This document shows positions 61,742 through 64,000 of a stretch of 64,000 nt of DNA, in pieces. The DNA is from Asanoa hainanensis (GTDB lineage: Bacteria; Actinomycetota; Actinomycetes; Mycobacteriales; Micromonosporaceae). A program made the position numbers and the translations under genes. Under the pieces are notes generated by a model, which worked only from the letters and a program-made list of their open reading frames with translations, was not told the DNA's origin and searched no databases. Numbering within the stretch: the stretch's first letter is position 1; every line of letters begins with the position of its first letter. The stretch spans positions 310,001 to 374,000 of the forward strand of contig NZ_FZPH01000002.1 in NCBI RefSeq assembly GCF_900188485.1. The letters are read 5' to 3'.

Positions 61742-61755
61742 TTAGGCGTGCCTAT
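61742..61755 (+). promoter_or_regulatory. Candidate iron-dependent repressor (DtxR/IdeR-like) box before efeU
   Basis: TTAGGCGTGCCTAT contains perfect half sites TAGGC and GCCTA around GT, 27 bases before the efeU start. DtxR/IdeR boxes are built on TTAGG/CCTAA arms. This one is shorter than the 19-bp consensus, so the match is partial, but the downstream iron-uptake operon supports it. Confidence 0.55.
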
Positions 61756-61782
61756 CACCGAGCGTGACCGGAGTCCGCTGAC

Positions 61783-62682
61783 ATGTTCGCGACCTACCTG
61801 ATCGGCCTGCGCGAAGGACTGGAAGCCACCCTCGTGGTCAGCATTCTGGTCGCCTTCCTGGTCAAGTCTCAGCGGAAGGACCGGCTCATCCAGGTCTGGG
61901 TGGGTGTCGCGCTCGCGGTCGCGCTCTCGGTCCTGTTCGGCTGGATGCTCACCTACACGACCACCACACTCCTCGCCGACTACAAGGACCGCGAGCTGTT
62001 CGAGGCGATCACCTCGCTCGCCGCGGTCGTCTTCGTCACCTGGATGATCTTCTGGATGCGCAAGGCCGCCCGGTCGATCGCCGGTGAGCTGCGCACGAAG
62101 ATGACCGACGCGCTCGCCGTCGGGTCCATCGCGGTCGCGGTGATGGCGTTCCTCGCCGTCGTGCGCGAGGGGCTGGAGACCGCCCTGATCTTCTACTCCG
62201 CGGTGCAGGGCGTGGAGACCGACGGCGGCCCGCTCTACGCGTTGATCGGCGGCGTCGCGACGGCGATCGTCATCGGCATCCTGCTGTACGGCACGGCCGT
62301 GCGGATCAACCTCGGCAAGTTCTTCACCTGGACCGGCGCGCTGCTGATCCTGGTGGCCGCCGGCATCCTCAAGTACGCGGTGCACGACTTCCAGGAGTCC
62401 GGCGTCCTGCCCGGGCTCAACACGCTGGCGTTCGACATCAGCGGCACCCTCGACCCGGGCTCCTGGTACGGCAGCCTGCTCGCCGGAATGTTCAACATCA
62501 CCCCGGCGCCCACCGTGCTGGAGACGATCGCCTGGGTCGCGTACGGCATCCCGGTTCTCGCGATCTTCCTCAAGCCGGCGAAACGCGTAGCCAAGCCGGC
62601 CGCCGCGGCAAAGACAAAGACAGACACAGACGCAGAGACAAAGACCGAAACCCCCACCTCGGCGACCACGCCGCAGGCCTGA
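61783..62682 (+). CDS. efeU: Iron permease EfeU (FTR1 family)
   Basis: 299 residues with seven predicted helices and both iron-channel motifs, REGLE at 10-14 (GLREGLEATLVV) and REGLE near 128 (VVREGLETALIF). The C-terminal tail is a Lys/Thr/Ala cytosolic extension (KTKTDTDAETKTETP). It moves iron across the membrane with EfeO and the EfeB peroxidase. First gene of efeU-efeO-efeB, 14 bases before efeO, with a probable iron box upstream. Confidence 0.95.
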   Translation: MFATYLIGLREGLEATLVVSILVAFLVKSQRKDRLIQVWVGVALAVALSVLFGWMLTYTTTTLLADYKDRELFEAITSLAAVVFVTWMIFWMRKAARSIAGELRTKMTDALAVGSIAVAVMAFLAVVREGLETALIFYSAVQGVETDGGPLYALIGGVATAIVIGILLYGTAVRINLGKFFTWTGALLILVAAGILKYAVHDFQESGVLPGLNTLAFDISGTLDPGSWYGSLLAGMFNITPAPTVLETIAWVAYGIPVLAIFLKPAKRVAKPAAAAKTKTDTDAETKTETPTSATTPQA

Positions 62683-62696
62683 TCAGGAGTCCCCGA

Positions 62697-63833
62697 ATGC
62701 GCAGCAGATACCTGGCGACCGTCGCGGTCGCCCTGTTGGCGGGTGGCCTGGCCGCCTGCTCCGGCAGTGACGACAAGGGCGCCGACGCCGCCGCGGACAA
62801 GGGTGGCCCGATCGCCGTCAACGCCAGCGACACCGGCTGCGAGGTCGGCGTCACCGACGTCGACGCGGGCACGGTGCAGTTCAAGATCACGAACAAGGGC
62901 GCCAAGGTCACCGAGTTCTACGTGTACGCCGCCGGCGACCGGGTGATGGGCGAGGTCGAGAACATCGTGCCGGGCCTGAGCCGGGACCTGCACGTCGAGC
63001 TGCCCGCCGGCACGTACGAGACGGCCTGCAAGCCGGGCATGATCGGCAAGGGCATCCGTGGCCCGCTGAAGGTCAACGGCTCCGCCGCCCCGCTCACCGA
63101 GGACGCCGCCCTCAAGGACGCGACCGACAGCTACTCGCGCTACGTGAAGAGCCAGACCGACGCCCTGCTGACCAAGACCCAGGAGTTCGTCGACGCGGTC
63201 AAGGCCGGTGACGTCGCCAAGGCCAAGACGCTGTTCCCGGTCGCCCGCACCTACTGGGAGCGGATCGAGCCCGTCGCCGAGATCTTCGGTGACCTCGACC
63301 CGAAGATCGACGGCCGGGAAGAGGTCGTCGAGGAGGGCATGAAGTTCACCGGCTTCCACGCGATCGAGCGAGACCTGTGGAAGACCGGCGACATCTCGAA
63401 GTCCGGTCCGATGGCCGACGAGCTGATGGTCAACGTCAAGGAGATCGTCGCCAAGGCCAACGCCGAGAAGCTCTCGCCGCTCCAGCTCGCCAACGGCGCC
63501 AAGGAGCTCCTCGACGAGGTGGCCACGGGCAAGATCACGGGCGAGGAGGACCGCTACTCGCACACCGACCTGTGGGACTTCAACGCCAACGTCGAAGGCT
63601 CGAAGGCGGCCATCTCCGCGCTTCGCCCGGCGCTGGAGCAGCGCAACGCCGACCTGGTCAAGCAGCTCGACACCGAGTTCGCCAACGTCGACAGCGCGCT
63701 GTCGAAGCACCGCAACGGCGATGGCTGGAAGTTCCACAACGAGCTCTCGCAGGACGACCTGAAGGCCCTCTCCGACGCGATCAACGCGTTGGCCGAGCCG
63801 ATCAGCAAGGTCGCCGCGGTGGTGGCGGGTTAA
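62697..63833 (+). CDS. efeO: Iron uptake lipoprotein EfeO (cupredoxin + M75 domains)
   Basis: 378 residues. The signal peptide ends in a lipobox (LAAC, lipid C21), so it is anchored outside the membrane. Residues about 35-125 form the cupredoxin-like domain (TDVDAGTVQFKITNKGAKVTEF strand pair), and residues about 135-375 the M75 imelysin-like domain with the H-x-x-E motif in FHAIERDLW near residue 221. It binds and delivers ferrous/ferric iron to EfeU. AGGAG precedes the ATG. Length is normal for the two-domain form. Confidence 0.94.
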   Translation: MRSRYLATVAVALLAGGLAACSGSDDKGADAAADKGGPIAVNASDTGCEVGVTDVDAGTVQFKITNKGAKVTEFYVYAAGDRVMGEVENIVPGLSRDLHVELPAGTYETACKPGMIGKGIRGPLKVNGSAAPLTEDAALKDATDSYSRYVKSQTDALLTKTQEFVDAVKAGDVAKAKTLFPVARTYWERIEPVAEIFGDLDPKIDGREEVVEEGMKFTGFHAIERDLWKTGDISKSGPMADELMVNVKEIVAKANAEKLSPLQLANGAKELLDEVATGKITGEEDRYSHTDLWDFNANVEGSKAAISALRPALEQRNADLVKQLDTEFANVDSALSKHRNGDGWKFHNELSQDDLKALSDAINALAEPISKVAAVVAG

Positions 63834-63838
63834 GACAG

Positions 63839-64000
63839 ATGGGAATCACGCGTCGTAAGGCGATGACGATCGCGGGTGTCGGCGTGGCCGGCATCGCGGG
63901 TGCTGCCGCCGGCGCGACGGCCGTGCTGGCCGCTGACTCGGAGCCCACGGTTCCGGTGTCGGCGGCCAGTGGTGCCGTCCCGTTCCACGGCGACCACCAG
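63839..64000 (+). CDS. efeB: EfeB DyP-type peroxidase, N-terminus only
   Basis: The ATG at 63839, 5 bases after the efeO stop, opens a frame that runs off the window after 54 codons. It has a Tat signal (ITRRKAMTIAG and a hydrophobic Ala/Gly stretch) and then VPFHGDHQ, the start of the mature haem peroxidase EfeB (family members begin near FHGxHQAGI). Exported by Tat with haem, it oxidises ferrous iron for EfeUO. Incomplete because the window ends. Confidence 0.85.
   Translation, partial: MGITRRKAMTIAGVGVAGIAGAAAGATAVLAADSEPTVPVSAASGAVPFHGDHQ

Noticed and set aside
1-64000. tRNA, rRNA or CRISPR features
   Set aside because: I looked for T-loop motifs and regularly spaced direct repeats; the few GGTTCGA-like strings lie inside coding genes and the only tandem arrays are the 47-bp minisatellite and the 8-bp iterons.

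Overview
The window is high-GC actinobacterial DNA with GTG/TTG starts, AGGAGG-type ribosome sites and genes for coenzyme F420 synthesis, a WhiB regulator, DUF3499 and type VII secretion-like proteins. Gene content and codon style suggest Micromonosporaceae (Actinoplanes/Micromonospora relatives). This is inferred from family content only. I see no rRNA, tRNA, CRISPR array or intact mobile element.

Layout. (1) 1-19.9 kb: a GNAT acetyltransferase, a 1752-residue zinc-ribbon multi-membrane protein, UDP-glucose dehydrogenase, an acyl-CoA dehydrogenase, two tandem paralogous proline-rich membrane proteins, acetoacetyl-CoA synthetase, a TIGR03089 protein, a GT4 glycosyltransferase, mannose-1-phosphate guanylyltransferase and an ArsR-type autoregulator. 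(2) 20-27.9 kb: the F420 genes fbiA, fbiB-like and fbiC, then whiB, a degenerate zincin and DUF3499. This order resembles the mycobacterial fbiA/fbiB-whiB2-Rv3259-Rv3258 region. (3) 28-43.6 kb: a polyamine/GABA module with an Lrp regulator, putrescine-type aminotransferase, two FAD amine oxidoreductases, PotD-A-B-C uptake, a saccharopine-dehydrogenase-like enzyme, two aldehyde dehydrogenases and GabT. (4) 43.6-46.8 kb: a minus-strand operon joined by ATGA overlaps: a polyprenyl-synthase homologue lacking its first Asp motif, a secreted GEVED-type protein and a DUF4239 membrane protein. (5) 47.1-51.3 kb: a type VII secretion-linked polymorphic toxin cassette: YbaB-like protein, small WXG-like protein, a 1086-residue toxin with a RelA/SpoT-like C-terminal region, and an overlapping candidate immunity gene. 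(6) 51.4-59.6 kb: the mannose/cell-envelope block resumes with phosphomannomutase, Trm112-like protein, SIS isomerase-like protein, CDF transporter and ManA, then AhcY. (7) 59.8-64 kb: PnuC-NadR salvage of nicotinamide riboside, a small membrane ORF, and the EfeU-EfeO-EfeB iron uptake operon, cut by the window end.

In mycobacteria the DUF3499 gene sits next to manB. Here about 24.6 kb (regions 3-5) lies between them, so the polyamine module and the toxin cassette look like an insertion into an otherwise conserved locus. The edges of that stretch carry repeats: a decayed 205-bp duplication of the fbiC end, an IS21-type transposase relic, a 47-bp minisatellite and a 15-bp inverted-repeat element.

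The strongest candidate for something undescribed is the toxin cassette. Next come the degenerate prenyl-synthase/GEVED/DUF4239 operon and a ribbon-helix-helix-like protein preceded by three 8-bp iterons.
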